From NCBI GenBank assembly GCA_030156535.1, contig JASGMJ010000004.1, positions 62,001 through 126,000 of the forward strand: a DNA stretch of 64,000 nucleotides, given 5' to 3'. The translations under genes and the position numbers were made by a program. The notes under the pieces are model-generated. The model had not been told where the DNA came from. It saw only the letters and a list, made by a program, of their open reading frames with translations, and ran no database searches. This DNA is from Candidatus Sumerlaeota bacterium. GTDB lineage: Bacteria > Sumerlaeota > Sumerlaeia > SLMS01 > JAHLLQ01. Within the stretch, counting starts at the first letter, position 1; every line of letters starts with the position of its first letter. Positions 7,435 to 16,713 of this stretch are shown in pieces.

Positions 7435-10008
7435 ATGAACTCTTCCGGTCCTCTGCTCCGGCCAATCATTTTTCTCCTGATTACGCTGTTTCTGCCCGTT
7501 GCCGCGGCGGCGCAGGAATTGGTCATCAAGATTTCCGGCGAGTATGGTGGCTACTATCGCCCAGGCGACTGGTATCCCGTAAACGTCTCCATCGAGAATA
7601 CGCCCAAGGACGGCAAGCCAGGCGACCGCAGCCTGGACTTCGCCGGCCAGCTGATCGTGCAGGCCGCCAGTGCGAAAAGTCGCTACGGGGCCTACGATTT
7701 CGTCCGCGAAGTGGAAGTCCCTGCGTTCTCCACGCAGCGCTTCACGCTCTACGCCCGCTTTCCCGAAGACCCCGCCGGCGTTCAGCCTTCCCTTCTGGTG
7801 CGTTCGCGAAACGGGCGCCTGCTCTCGACGCACAAGATTGAAATCCAGCCACTGGGCAAGGACCAGATTCTCATCGTCACGGCATCGGAGGAGATGAAGC
7901 GCATCGTCTTCCCCATGCAGCGCCGCGCCGACGTCAACCCGCTGACGCGCGCCACGATGCCCACACGCAACCTGCCCGAACTATGGGCTGCCTATGATCC
8001 CGTTGATATCCTCGTCTTCCCCTCTTGGCCCGGCACCAGTCTGTCGGCGCGGCGCGTGCAGGCGCTCGAAGATTGGGTGGCAATGGGGGGAACGCTCGTC
8101 TTCCTCGGAGGAGCCAATTCGAGCTCCTATTCCGCAGCGATCGACAGCGATCTGCTTCCCGTGGAGACGTCGAGCAGCCGCCAGTACCGCTGGGGCCTGG
8201 ACCGCCAGACACAATATCTGAAGCCCGTTGCCGACGGGCAGAGCCTGGCCGGAAACGACGGAATGCTCGTCTCCATCGCGGACCCGTTGCCGGGCTCGGA
8301 GGTCTTGTGGGATGCCGGTCCGCCCGAGGAGTCGATTCCCATGCTCGTGCGCCGGCGGATCGGACGCGGGCAGGTGCTCTTTCTCGCCGTCGATCTGGAG
8401 TCGGTGCCGAATGATTTCCGCCAGGCGCTTCTCCCCTACTGGTTGTCCGTCATCGAAACGCCAAACATGCTCGACTGGCGCCACTCCTTCCACGCCGTCC
8501 GCGACAACGTGAAAACCGTGAAGCGTTCGACGGCGAGGCCCCCGAATCCCGTCCTCATTATCCTGCTTTGCATTCTCTACACGGCTGCCGTCGGGCCCGT
8601 GAACTTCTTCCTCTTGTCAAAGCGCAACAAAGTGCAGTGGGCGTGGCTCACGGTGCCCGTGATCGTCGTTCTGTTCTCCGGTCTGATCTACACGCTGGGC
8701 GCGCTGACCAAAGGTGGCGAATCCGTTGCGCGCGAGATCACACTGCTGCACGGCTATCAGGGGCAGCGCGACTTTGAAGAGCAGAGCCTGATCACCTTCT
8801 TCACCCACAAGGCCGACGATTTCTTCGTCCGCGCGCAGGACGACCGCCACACGGTTTCTGACAGCGACCGGTGGACGCGCATCGAATCGCTCTTCCAAGG
8901 CTTCATCCTCGACCTCTCGCCGGCGGGCAGCAGCGGGCTGAGCCTGCGAAACAGTCAGCCCGTGATGGCCAGCGAGGACGACGCCGTGTACGTGCATCGC
9001 TGGCCGCTGCGCACGTTCGACTCCACGATTTTCCAGGAACGCGGCCCCGCCCGGCTCGATGGCCCGGTCGCCTCCACGCTCGCCTACAACAACGACACCA
9101 CACAGGTGTGGCTGAGCGGTTCGCTGGAGAACCGCACCGGATTCGATTTCTACGGGACGGCGCTCCTGTGGGGAGACCGCGTGCTACCGCTGGGAAAGCT
9201 GGGAAGCGGAGAGAGCATCGAACTGGATAGAAGAGCCACGGAGCGCCCGTTCTACATGTCGAACTCCTCGCGTGTTGTTTCGCCCTGGAAGACGGCCGGA
9301 GTGGGCATTTCCGACGTGACGGAAGCACCGGGCGACGAGAGCGATTCGGACTTCAACCGCCTGAACGCCCAGGTCGCGGTCGAGGGCATCTTCGCCCCCA
9401 AGTTCCTGCGCGACCTCCTCGCGCCAATGCGCGGGAAACTATATTTTGTTGGGCTCGCCGAAGACCCCGAACTCAGCGTGGACACGAACCTGGAGGCGGA
9501 CTACGGAACGCGCTCGATCATCGTCATGGTGCAACTCAACCCTGTGCCCGCACAGGCGTACTTCACGGTCCCCTCGCAACTGATGGATGTGCGGTTGCAG
9601 GACTATGCTTCCGACCCACCAAGACTGACCCTGCCCGACAAGGCCGCACAGCCCAGGCTGGAAATCCGCGAGGGGTGGGGCGTCTTCTCCTGCCGCCTTC
9701 CGTTTGAGGCACCCGGGATTATCGCCACCAGCATTGAACGCAAGATCGACGAAGTGCTCAATGAAACGGATCAGGTGCTGACAGTGCGGGCCTACAGCAA
9801 CACTGCTGGCGGCCTGCTTCAGCTGGAGAAAGCAACGCCCGCCGATGCACTGAGAAACGATCTTCTGACTCCCGTTACGGGGCGCGGCTGGATTGTTCTG
9901 GAAGCCGCCGAGGCGGAGGATGGGAACAACTCATTCGGCAACTACAACAGCAAGGAACTCACTGAGATTGGCTTTGAGGTGCGGGGCCTTCTTAGGGAGA
10001 CCCGGTAG
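7435..10008 (+). CDS. Large membrane protein with class I GATase-like domain
   Basis: An 857-aa protein of a poorly described type. A signal peptide (IIFLLITLFLPVAAAA) leads into beta-rich sequence. Residues about 140-320 look like a GATase1-like fold (ILIVTASEEM, DILVFPSWPGTS, LEDWVAMGGTLVFLGG, GRGQVLFLAVDLES) without a catalytic Cys triad that I can point to. Two membrane helices follow (LIILLCILYTAAVGPVNFFLL, WLTVPVIVVLFSGLIYTLGA), then a long extracytoplasmic beta-rich region. Similar architectures occur beside MoxR/BatA-type genes, but none is here. It is followed 4 nt later by a small secreted protein, likely co-transcribed. ATG 7435 is chosen over the upstream TTG 7402. Function unknown. 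Confidence 0.8.
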   Translation: MNSSGPLLRPIIFLLITLFLPVAAAAQELVIKISGEYGGYYRPGDWYPVNVSIENTPKDGKPGDRSLDFAGQLIVQAASAKSRYGAYDFVREVEVPAFSTQRFTLYARFPEDPAGVQPSLLVRSRNGRLLSTHKIEIQPLGKDQILIVTASEEMKRIVFPMQRRADVNPLTRATMPTRNLPELWAAYDPVDILVFPSWPGTSLSARRVQALEDWVAMGGTLVFLGGANSSSYSAAIDSDLLPVETSSSRQYRWGLDRQTQYLKPVADGQSLAGNDGMLVSIADPLPGSEVLWDAGPPEESIPMLVRRRIGRGQVLFLAVDLESVPNDFRQALLPYWLSVIETPNMLDWRHSFHAVRDNVKTVKRSTARPPNPVLIILLCILYTAAVGPVNFFLLSKRNKVQWAWLTVPVIVVLFSGLIYTLGALTKGGESVAREITLLHGYQGQRDFEEQSLITFFTHKADDFFVRAQDDRHTVSDSDRWTRIESLFQGFILDLSPAGSSGLSLRNSQPVMASEDDAVYVHRWPLRTFDSTIFQERGPARLDGPVASTLAYNNDTTQVWLSGSLENRTGFDFYGTALLWGDRVLPLGKLGSGESIELDRRATERPFYMSNSSRVVSPWKTAGVGISDVTEAPGDESDSDFNRLNAQVAVEGIFAPKFLRDLLAPMRGKLYFVGLAEDPELSVDTNLEADYGTRSIIVMVQLNPVPAQAYFTVPSQLMDVRLQDYASDPPRLTLPDKAAQPRLEIREGWGVFSCRLPFEAPGIIATSIERKIDEVLNETDQVLTVRAYSNTAGGLLQLEKATPADALRNDLLTPVTGRGWIVLEAAEAEDGNNSFGNYNSKELTEIGFEVRGLLRETR

Positions 10009-10012
10009 GACC

Positions 10013-10555
10013 ATGCCCCGCTTTTCTCTGCGAAGCCTGCTGCTCTGTATCGCCGTCGCCTGGGCGGTGCCCGGTGTGCTGGCCGCCGAGAGTTTCTTCG
10101 GCCTCGCCGTGATCGAGCGCTCCCCCACTCAGGCCATCATCGCCGTCGTCCATCGGGCAGACGATTCATCAACTCCAACGGCTTCCTGGGCGCCTCTCGT
10201 CGTAGCGAGCGACCGCGCCTTCGCCACGTTCGACCGACTTGTTCCGAATCCCGCTCTGCGTGCCGGAGAGCGCGCTCCGCGCGTCAAGCCACTCGCCGGC
10301 GAAGAAGGCACGGGGCACGAGTTCCGGTTTCTGGTGGCTGTGGACGAGGAAGGCGTGCCCGGCACTGCTCTCCGCGACGGCGAGGAGTTGATGCGTTTCC
10401 GTGTTCGCCTGCGGGACGAGCCGGTGCGCATTATTCTGGCCCCGGATGAAACGCGAGGGGGGCTGAGAAGCTGGAATGGACGCCGCTCCCCCACGGGACA
10501 GGCACCACTGGCGGCACTTCTGTTGCTGCCTCCCAATCGCGGCGAGGGGTCGTAA
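10013..10555 (+). CDS. Small secreted protein of unknown function
   Basis: 180 aa, unrecognised. Residues 1-24 are a clear signal peptide (LRSLLLCIAVAWAVPGVLAAES, cleaved after LAA). The mature part is beta-rich, with no cysteines, lipobox or membrane helix, and ends in a Leu/Pro/Arg-rich tail (ALLLLPPNRGEGS). ATG 10013 lies 4 nt after the stop of the 857-aa membrane protein gene. The spacing suggests translational coupling and that the two products act together outside the cytoplasm. Nothing else in the sequence points to a function. Confidence 0.7.
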   Translation: MPRFSLRSLLLCIAVAWAVPGVLAAESFFGLAVIERSPTQAIIAVVHRADDSSTPTASWAPLVVASDRAFATFDRLVPNPALRAGERAPRVKPLAGEEGTGHEFRFLVAVDEEGVPGTALRDGEELMRFRVRLRDEPVRIILAPDETRGGLRSWNGRRSPTGQAPLAALLLLPPNRGEGS

Positions 10556-10638
10556 CGCCTCCTGCGCTTGACGCACCCCCGCGCACTCCCCATATCAGGC
10601 CCGCCCGCGCGGCACACTCTCTCCACGGCAGGCACACC

Positions 10639-12093
10639 ATGGAATTCGAGCCCGTCATCGGCTTCGAGGTACACACAGAACTCAAGACGAACTCCAAGGT
10701 CTGGTGCGGATGCTCCACGGAATTCGGAGCGCCCCCCAACACCCAGGTCTGCCCGGTCTGCCTCGGAATGCCCGGCTCCCTGCCGGTGCTCAACCGCCAC
10801 GCCTTCGACATAGCCCTCAAGGTGGGATTGGCGCTGAACTGCTCGATCCCCGAGCGGACGTACTTCGACCGCAAGAACTACTATTATCCCGATCTTCCCA
10901 AGAATTACCAGATCAGCCAGCAGTACGAACCCCTCGGGCGCGACGGCTGGTTCGACATCGAGCTTCCCGACGGCTCCTGCAAGCGCATCGAAATCGACAA
11001 CCTCCACCTCGAAGAGGACGCCGGAAAGAACATCCACCCCGAGGGGCAGATGCACGTGGATTACTCGCTGGTGGACCTCAATCGCGCAGGGACCCCACTG
11101 CTTGAAATCGTCACCCGCCCCGATCTGCGCGGCAAGGAAGAGGCCGAAGCCTTCATGCGCGGGATGAAGGCGTTCCTGGAATATCTGGGCGCCTCCGACT
11201 GCAAGATGCAGGAGGGCCGGCTGCGCTTCGAGCTGAACATCTCCGTGCGCCCCAAGGGCTCCGACGTTCTCGGCCAGAAGGTGGAAGTCAAGAATCTGAA
11301 CTCGATGAGCGTCGTGCTCAAGTGCATCGACGCCGAGATCGAGCGCCAGTCCGCCCTTCTGGAGCAGGGCGGCCGCGTGGCGCAGGAAACCCGCCTGTGG
11401 GACGAGGAAAAGTTCGAGACGCGCAGCATGCGTTCAAAGGAAACGGCCTACGATTACCGCTATTTCCCCGATCCCGATCTCGTGGACGTGGTGATCGACA
11501 ACGCCATGAAGGAGCGCCTTGCCGCGGAGATTCCCGAACTTCCCCTCGCACGCCGCGCCCGCTTTGTCTCGCAGTACGGCTTGTCCGACTACGATGCCCG
11601 CGTCCTGACGGCAGAGCGCCAGATGGCCGAGTATTTCGAGAGCGCCGTCAGCGTCCACAACAACCCCAAGACGCTCGCCAACTGGATGCTGGGCGAAATG
11701 AAGTCGCGCCTGAACGAGATGGGCGAGGACGCAACCGCCGACGATTTCCCGGTTCGCCCGGCCGCCCTGGCGGAACTCGTCAGGATGATCGACGACGGGA
11801 GCATCACCGGCAAGATCGCCAAGACTGTCTTCCCGGAAATGGTCGCCTCGGGCAAATCCCCCTCCGCTATTGTTGAGGAAAAGGGCCTCAAGCCTTTGGA
11901 CGACAGCGCTCTGGAACCCATCGTTCGGAAAGTCATGGCCGATAATCCGAAGATGGTCGAGGACGTGCGTGGCGGAAAGAAGAAAGCCATCGGCGGCCTG
12001 ATGGGCCAGATTATGCGGGCCACGCAAGGGAAAGCCAATCCCGCCGTCGTGACGCCAATGATCGAACGCCTGATTGCCGAGAGCGAAGGCTAG
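10639..12093 (+). CDS. gatB: Aspartyl/glutamyl-tRNA amidotransferase subunit B
   Basis: GatB is the kinase/transamidase subunit of the GatCAB complex, which turns Glu-tRNA(Gln) or Asp-tRNA(Asn) into the amide form. The 484-aa length is normal. Family motifs are complete: IGFEVHTEL at the start, the zinc-site cysteines in CGCSTEF and CPVCLGMPG, FDRKNYYYPDLPKNYQISQ, and the GatB/YqeY C-terminal domain ending with IGGLMGQIMRATQGKANP. Its presence implies that the organism lacks GlnRS and/or AsnRS, as most bacteria do. gatA and gatC are not adjacent. The stop overlaps the convergent thiE stop by 4 nt. An RBS-like GGCAGG precedes ATG 10639. Confidence 0.97.
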   Translation: MEFEPVIGFEVHTELKTNSKVWCGCSTEFGAPPNTQVCPVCLGMPGSLPVLNRHAFDIALKVGLALNCSIPERTYFDRKNYYYPDLPKNYQISQQYEPLGRDGWFDIELPDGSCKRIEIDNLHLEEDAGKNIHPEGQMHVDYSLVDLNRAGTPLLEIVTRPDLRGKEEAEAFMRGMKAFLEYLGASDCKMQEGRLRFELNISVRPKGSDVLGQKVEVKNLNSMSVVLKCIDAEIERQSALLEQGGRVAQETRLWDEEKFETRSMRSKETAYDYRYFPDPDLVDVVIDNAMKERLAAEIPELPLARRARFVSQYGLSDYDARVLTAERQMAEYFESAVSVHNNPKTLANWMLGEMKSRLNEMGEDATADDFPVRPAALAELVRMIDDGSITGKIAKTVFPEMVASGKSPSAIVEEKGLKPLDDSALEPIVRKVMADNPKMVEDVRGGKKKAIGGLMGQIMRATQGKANPAVVTPMIERLIAESEG

Positions 12094-12722
12094 TCGAGAA
12101 GCTGCCGGAAGGCCCGGGCCGCGGCGGCAACGTCATCCTGGGCGATAATGGCCGAGATAATGGCCAGCCCGCCCGCGCCAGCCTGCAGCGCCTCTTTGGC
12201 GTTCCCCTGCTGGATTCCGCCGATCGCCACTGTGGGGAGGTGCGTGGCCGCGCAGATTTCCCGCAGCCCCTCCAGCCCCACCCACTCAGCATCCTTTTTC
12301 GTCGGAGTCGTGAAGACGGCACCCACGCCGAGGTAGTCGGCGCCCTCTGACTCCGCTCGCTCGCGTTCGAAATGCGACGAGGCGGACGCTCCGATCAGAA
12401 ATCCCGGAGGCGCCATGGCGCGCGCCACGCAAACAGGGAGGTCCTCGTGCCCCAGATGCACGCCATCCGCCCCGCAGGCGAGGGCCACGTCAAGGCGGTC
12501 GTTGACGATCAGCAGCGCCCCGTGGGCCACGCACACCTGCTTCATCGCGCAGGCAATCTCGTGAAGTTCCCGGCCACCGGCCTGCTTGTCGCGCAGTTGA
12601 ATGGCCGTGGCGCCGCCCTGGAGGGCGCGTTCCGTCTGCTCAAGCAACGAACGCCCCCGGCCAAGCGCACGGTCGGGAATCACATACAATTGCAAACGCT
12701 GCTGAAGCAGTGCTTTGGGCAT
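12090..12722 (-). CDS. thiE: Thiamine-phosphate synthase
   Basis: ThiE joins HMP-pyrophosphate and the thiazole phosphate to give thiamine monophosphate in the cytoplasm. The 210-aa protein shows the TIM-barrel motifs of the family: LYVIPDR at the first strand, IQLRDKQAGGRE (diphosphate-binding), LLIVNDRLDVALACGADGVHLG, YLGVGAVFTTPTKKDA and VAIGGI. The frame runs far upstream antisense to rph, but ATG 12722 is the real start: GGAGAAGG sits just upstream and the family start aligns. It is divergent from rph across 123 bp. I looked for a TPP riboswitch there and did not find one. Confidence 0.95.
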   Translation of the reverse strand: MPKALLQQRLQLYVIPDRALGRGRSLLEQTERALQGGATAIQLRDKQAGGRELHEIACAMKQVCVAHGALLIVNDRLDVALACGADGVHLGHEDLPVCVARAMAPPGFLIGASASSHFERERAESEGADYLGVGAVFTTPTKKDAEWVGLEGLREICAATHLPTVAIGGIQQGNAKEALQAGAGGLAIISAIIAQDDVAAAARAFRQLLD

Positions 12723-12845
12723 GAGGAGCCTTCTCCGTTGCATCTGAGCGGGGGCGGTCTGCACCCTGTCACCCCTTCGCCCCGAGGCAAACGCGCCCGC
12801 GGCCTGCGGGGCAAAGGAAAGACCAGCCTTTTCAGGGATTGATCC

Positions 12846-13589
12846 ATGATGCGTATTGATAAGCGGCAGCCCGGCGACCTTCGCGACATTCGTCTGATTC
12901 CGAATCCGCTGCGCTATGCGGAGGGCTCCTGCGAAATCCAATGGGGCAACAACCGCATTCTGTGCGCCGCCACGGTGGAGGCCCGCGTTCCCGGCTGGAT
13001 GATGGGAACGGGGAAAGGCTGGATCACCGCCGAGTATTCCATGCTGCCGCGTTCGAGCAAGCAGCGCATCATGCGCGATTCCGAGCGCAACAAGCCGAAC
13101 AGCCGGGGAATCGAGATCCAGCGGCTGATTGGCCGGGCGCTGCGTGCGGTGGTGGACCTCAAGGCCTTCGGCGAACGCTCGATCACGATCGACTGCGATG
13201 TGATCGAAGCCGACGGCGGAACCCGCACAGCCTCCATCACGGGGGGATTCGTGGCGCTGGCGCTGGCGATTCAGAATCTCCGTGCCCAGCAGCAGATTGG
13301 CAAGAACGCGCGCATCCTGAAGGACTACGTTGCCGGCGTCAGCGTGGGCATCGTTGAAAGCCAGCCGGTTCTCGATCTCTGCTATCTGGAGGATTCCCAG
13401 GCGGAGACGGACATGAACGTGGTGATGACGGGCGCGGGGTCGTTCGTCGAGCTCCAGGGCACTGCCGAAGGCGAACCGTTCGACGCCGAACAGCTCGCGT
13501 CGATGCTCGCTCTCGCCCGCGAGGGCATCAGCCACGTCATCGGTTTGCAGCGTGAGATCGTTTCCATCGAGCCGCCCCCGGCCGGCTAA
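12846..13589 (+). CDS. rph: Ribonuclease PH
   Basis: RNase PH is a phosphate-dependent 3'-5' exoribonuclease that trims tRNA 3' ends. The 247-aa length is standard. Typical motifs are present: an N-terminal R-x-x-D-x-R-x-I-x segment, GSCEIQWGNNRILCAATVE, GWITAEYSMLPRSS, the invariant RGIEIQRLIGRALRAVVD and DCDVIEADGGTRTASITGG. ATG 12846 has AGGGA 8 nt upstream. It is divergent from thiE and precedes the ricT-like gene by 79 nt on the same strand, so the two RNA-related genes may share a transcript. Confidence 0.97.
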   Translation: MMRIDKRQPGDLRDIRLIPNPLRYAEGSCEIQWGNNRILCAATVEARVPGWMMGTGKGWITAEYSMLPRSSKQRIMRDSERNKPNSRGIEIQRLIGRALRAVVDLKAFGERSITIDCDVIEADGGTRTASITGGFVALALAIQNLRAQQQIGKNARILKDYVAGVSVGIVESQPVLDLCYLEDSQAETDMNVVMTGAGSFVELQGTAEGEPFDAEQLASMLALAREGISHVIGLQREIVSIEPPPAG

Positions 13590-13668
13590 TCCCCCTTTGG
13601 GCTTGTCCGGCAAGTCACTCGCCCCCCATCTCGGAAAGCGTCTGAACCGCCACGGAGCAACGACCGCC

Positions 13669-15006
13669 ATGCCGCAGTTGATCAGCCTGAAATTCTCGCG
13701 CCGCGAAATGCCCCGGCTCTTCTCGCCCGGGCGGCTGACAGACTTGCAGGTCGAGGAGTTTGTCGTGGCTCCGCGCGAAGGCACCGAGGACATCGGGTTC
13801 ATCGCCGCCATCGAGTACGTCTCGACTGAGCAGCTCAAGCTGCGGCGCGAGCCCTATGCGTCCGTCGTGCGCCGAGCTTCCGACAGCGAGAAGGAAGGCT
13901 TCTTCGTCCGCCGCGCCCGAGAAGAAAAGGCCATGGCGCTGTGCAAGGAAAAGGCGCAGGCGCTGAACCTGCCGATGAAGATCACGACGGTGCGCCTCGA
14001 CCCGGCGGAGACGCGCTACATCTACCAGTTCACAAGCGAGCAGCGCGTTGATTTCCGCGCCCTGGTGCGCGAACTCTCGGCACTGCTGAAAGCGCGCATC
14101 GAGCTTTGGCAGATCGGCGTGCGCGACGAAGCCAAGCTTGTCGACGGGTTTGGTATGTGCGGCCTGAAGCTGTGCTGCTCCACGTGGCTTCCGGACTTCC
14201 GCCCGATCAACCTGCGCATGGCCAAGGACCAGGACATCAATCTTCCTCCGCACAAGCTCTCCGGGCTGTGCGGCCGCCTGCTCTGTTGCCTTTCCTACGA
14301 AGTCGACCAGTACAAGGAGATGGGCCGCCAGCTTCTGAGCAAGGGCGCCACCATCGAACTCGAAGGGAAAAAGGGCGTCATCGTCGATCGCAACGTCATC
14401 AACCAGTCCTACCTCGTGCAGTTTGAGGAAGCCGGCCTGACGCCCGTGAAGCACGCGGAAATCACCGGGGAGGCAAAAGTCCCGGAACAGATGAAGCGCA
14501 TGGCCAAGACCTTCGAGGAACCAGCCGAAGGACTTGGCGGGAAACGCACCAGGCAGACACCCACCGACGCCCCGACGAATGGGGAGTCTTCGGAACCGGA
14601 GAAATCTGCTCAGGCGAAGGACGGCGGCCGCAGCAAACGCCGCAAGCGTGGTGGACGTTCGCGCAGTGGGCGTGATGCAGCATCGCGCGAACGCGCCCCA
14701 AACAACGCCACTGCACCGCGGCCGGAATCGGCAGAGAACGCCGAAGAAGGCGAGAAGAAGAAGCGTCGCCGCCGCAGTCGCCGCACACGTTCCTCGGGAG
14801 AAGGGGCTTCGTCCGCACGTAATGGAGCACCGGAAGGCACCGAGCGTCGCTCCTCCCCGCCCGGCGGAGACGGCTCACCCCGTCCTCCCCGCGCGGAGTC
14901 CGGCGAGGGCGAGAAGAAAGAAGGGCGCACGGGCAGGAAACGCCGCCGGAGCAGACGCTCGAACCGGGGTTCGGGTGGAGGCCAAAAAGATTCGGACCCA
15001 TCCTGA
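13669..15006 (+). CDS. ricT: RicT/PSP1-domain protein with Arg-rich C-terminal tail
   Basis: A 445-aa protein. Residues 1-250 are the PSP1/RicT (YaaT) domain. Six cysteines fall in the two family motifs: Cys164/169/170 in GMCGLKLCC and Cys201/206/207 in LCGRLLCCLSYE. In Bacillus the Ric complex carries Fe-S clusters and directs RNase Y-dependent mRNA maturation. Unlike the usual 250-300 aa proteins, this one has a disordered extension (about 285-445) rich in Arg/Lys blocks (SKRRKRGGRSRSGR, KKKRRRRSRRTRSS, RKRRRSRRSNRG), which I infer binds RNA. ATG 13669 has CGGAG upstream. Its last codons lie inside the terminator of the convergent gene. Confidence 0.88.
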   Translation: MPQLISLKFSRREMPRLFSPGRLTDLQVEEFVVAPREGTEDIGFIAAIEYVSTEQLKLRREPYASVVRRASDSEKEGFFVRRAREEKAMALCKEKAQALNLPMKITTVRLDPAETRYIYQFTSEQRVDFRALVRELSALLKARIELWQIGVRDEAKLVDGFGMCGLKLCCSTWLPDFRPINLRMAKDQDINLPPHKLSGLCGRLLCCLSYEVDQYKEMGRQLLSKGATIELEGKKGVIVDRNVINQSYLVQFEEAGLTPVKHAEITGEAKVPEQMKRMAKTFEEPAEGLGGKRTRQTPTDAPTNGESSEPEKSAQAKDGGRSKRRKRGGRSRSGRDAASRERAPNNATAPRPESAENAEEGEKKKRRRRSRRTRSSGEGASSARNGAPEGTERRSSPPGGDGSPRPPRAESGEGEKKEGRTGRKRRRSRRSNRGSGGGQKDSDPS

Positions 15007-15023
15007 CAGCGAATGGGTCCGAA
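14984..15023 (-). terminator. Rho-independent terminator for the 15060-15983 gene
   Basis: A perfect 11-bp inverted repeat (TTCGGACCCAT at 14991-15001, ATGGGTCCGAA at 15013-15023) with an 11-nt loop. Read on the minus strand it is followed by TCTTTTT (complement of 14984-14990), a U-tract that fits the minus-strand gene ending at 15060. The stop codon of the convergent ricT-like gene lies in the loop, so the element overlaps coding sequence. Confidence 0.8.
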
Positions 15024-15059
15024 GTCCTGAATCAGCGAAAAACACCTGCCACGCTTCAG

Positions 15060-15983
15060 TTAGTACCAGGCGCCGCCGTGCGAAGCATTCGACGGGACAG
15101 TGCGCACTTGGGAAACGCCTGACGTTGTCGTGCTCACATCCACATGGCGCCCATTCGTCGGTGAGGGCGTTTCCGTCCGCGATGCGCCAAGATCACGCGC
15201 CATCCGGGCATTCTCTTCCATCTGCGCGGCGGGAAGCACTGCCTGGCCTCCGGCGCGGTTGGAGTACGTCACCCGGACAAGTCCGGCCTGGTTCGAGCGC
15301 GTCGTTGTGACATTGCTCGTCCCCGTCGTCGTTGTTTCGGGCGTCTTCTCTTCCACGGCCTGATCGCCGGTCTGGACATCAACCTTGTCGGAGTTGATGG
15401 TGATATTGACCAGAGGCGACTGGTTGTTTTGCGCGGGGGCCTGCGCCACGCTCTGGGTGCGATAGCGGTCCGCGATCGAAACGGCCTGCGAATTGCCCGT
15501 CGGGGCGGGGAGCGTCGGGATGACTTCCGACTCAACCTTCCGGTAGAACGGCCAGACGCTCTCCTCGCGGTAGGACTGGTAAGGTTGCGGCTGGGAATCG
15601 ACGACCACGACGTTCGGCTCGGAACGGTAGACGACCTGCGGTTCCGTCCGATACACTACCGGTTCAGAGTACCGGTAGACGACCGGGCTGCTCTCGTAAA
15701 CAACGGTGGGGCGGCGCGGTGGCGGGCAGTACACCGCACGGGGTGGACGATAGGTCGTCCTCGGCCGATAGTGGTGCGGTTTGTAATGGCGTGGCGGTTC
15801 GTAACGCGGCCGCCGGTTATGATGGTCGCTGATGAGAGAGCCAGTGACCACGCCCGCGGCGAAACCGTAGGTGGTCCAGGCGCCCTTGGAATGATACCAG
15901 CGGTCGGCCCGCACGGGCGAGGCCGTGGCGCACAAGGCGCCTCCGAGGATCAGTGCCAGTGCTGTTTTGTTGATACCGTTCAC
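15060..15983 (-). CDS. Secreted Tyr/Pro-rich protein of unknown function
   Basis: 307 aa, unrecognised. The GTG at 15983 has AAGGAG 7 nt upstream, and this start places a signal peptide ([19 protein letters not shown]) at the N-terminus; longer in-frame starts have no such support. The mature protein begins [23 protein letters not shown], with a glycine-zipper-like hydrophobic stretch. It continues with His/Arg/Tyr/Pro-rich sequence ([19 protein letters not shown]), then Tyr-Arg-Ser-Glu-Pro repeats ([20 protein letters not shown]), and a polar C-terminal part rich in Thr/Asn. This suggests an envelope-associated protein. It has its own terminator. Function unknown. Confidence 0.78.
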   Translation of the reverse strand: MNGINKTALALILGGALCATASPVRADRWYHSKGAWTTYGFAAGVVTGSLISDHHNRRPRYEPPRHYKPHHYRPRTTYRPPRAVYCPPPRRPTVVYESSPVVYRYSEPVVYRTEPQVVYRSEPNVVVVDSQPQPYQSYREESVWPFYRKVESEVIPTLPAPTGNSQAVSIADRYRTQSVAQAPAQNNQSPLVNITINSDKVDVQTGDQAVEEKTPETTTTGTSNVTTTRSNQAGLVRVTYSNRAGGQAVLPAAQMEENARMARDLGASRTETPSPTNGRHVDVSTTTSGVSQVRTVPSNASHGGAWY

Positions 15984-16206
15984 GAGGATTCTCCTTCTGG
16001 GATCCGATTCGCCCCTCACTCTTGTCTCTTCCGACAAAGCGGGGCGGGATTCGGTTCCCGCATCCTACGAGTTCGATACTGCAATGTTTGGGCCTTGCTT
16101 CGCAAGCCCGTTCATATCCGGAGCACAGAACGCCAATCCTTTCATCTTGTCCCGCCACCCAGTCCGCTGGCTAGAGAGGCCCAGCCCCGAGGAAGGACGC
16201 CGCACC

Positions 16207-16713
16207 GTGAGCAATGACGTCAGGCCGCTCGTCGGCATCATCATGGGTTCGCGCTCGGACTGGGCGACTTTGTCCGCCGCCGCTGAAATGCTGGAGTCTC
16301 TGGGCATTCCCCACGAAGTGAAAGTCGTTTCCGCCCACCGCACGCCCGATTTGCTGTTCGAGTACGCTTCGACGGCGGAGGACCGGGGGCTGGAAGTGTT
16401 GATCGCCGGTGCGGGAGGAGCAGCGCATCTCCCTGGCATGGCCGCCGCCAAGACGCTGCTGCCGGTTCTCGGCGTGCCCGTCGAATCGCGCATGCTCAAG
16501 GGGATGGACTCGCTCCTGTCCATCGTCCAAATGCCCAAGGGCATTCCCGTGGGCACGCTGGCAATCGGGACGGCCGGCGCGGCGAATGCGGCGCTGCTTG
16601 CCGCGGCCATCGTGGCGCGCAAGTTTCCCGCCCACCGCGACGCTCTGGCGCGGTTTCGCACCGAGCAAACCCGCCGGGTGCTCGACGATCCGGACCCACG
16701 GGTGGACGTATGA
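16207..16713 (+). CDS. purE: N5-carboxyaminoimidazole ribonucleotide mutase
   Basis: PurE class I converts N5-CAIR to CAIR in purine synthesis. 168 aa, as expected. It has the substrate loop [10 protein letters not shown], the catalytic-site SAHRTPD, and [18 protein letters not shown] with the conserved [11 protein letters not shown] 16207 is preferred because AAGGA lies 9 nt upstream and the family N-terminus begins here; the frame is open upstream. It overlaps purK by 4 nt (ATGA), so both are translated as a coupled pair, and PurK makes the N5-CAIR that PurE uses. Confidence 0.96.
   Translation: MSNDVRPLVGIIMGSRSDWATLSAAAEMLESLGIPHEVKVVSAHRTPDLLFEYASTAEDRGLEVLIAGAGGAAHLPGMAAAKTLLPVLGVPVESRMLKGMDSLLSIVQMPKGIPVGTLAIGTAGAANAALLAAAIVARKFPAHRDALARFRTEQTRRVLDDPDPRVDV

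Noticed and set aside
12723..12845. TPP riboswitch before thiE
   Set aside because: The 123-bp gap lacks the CUGAGA and ACCUGAUCUGG-type core elements.
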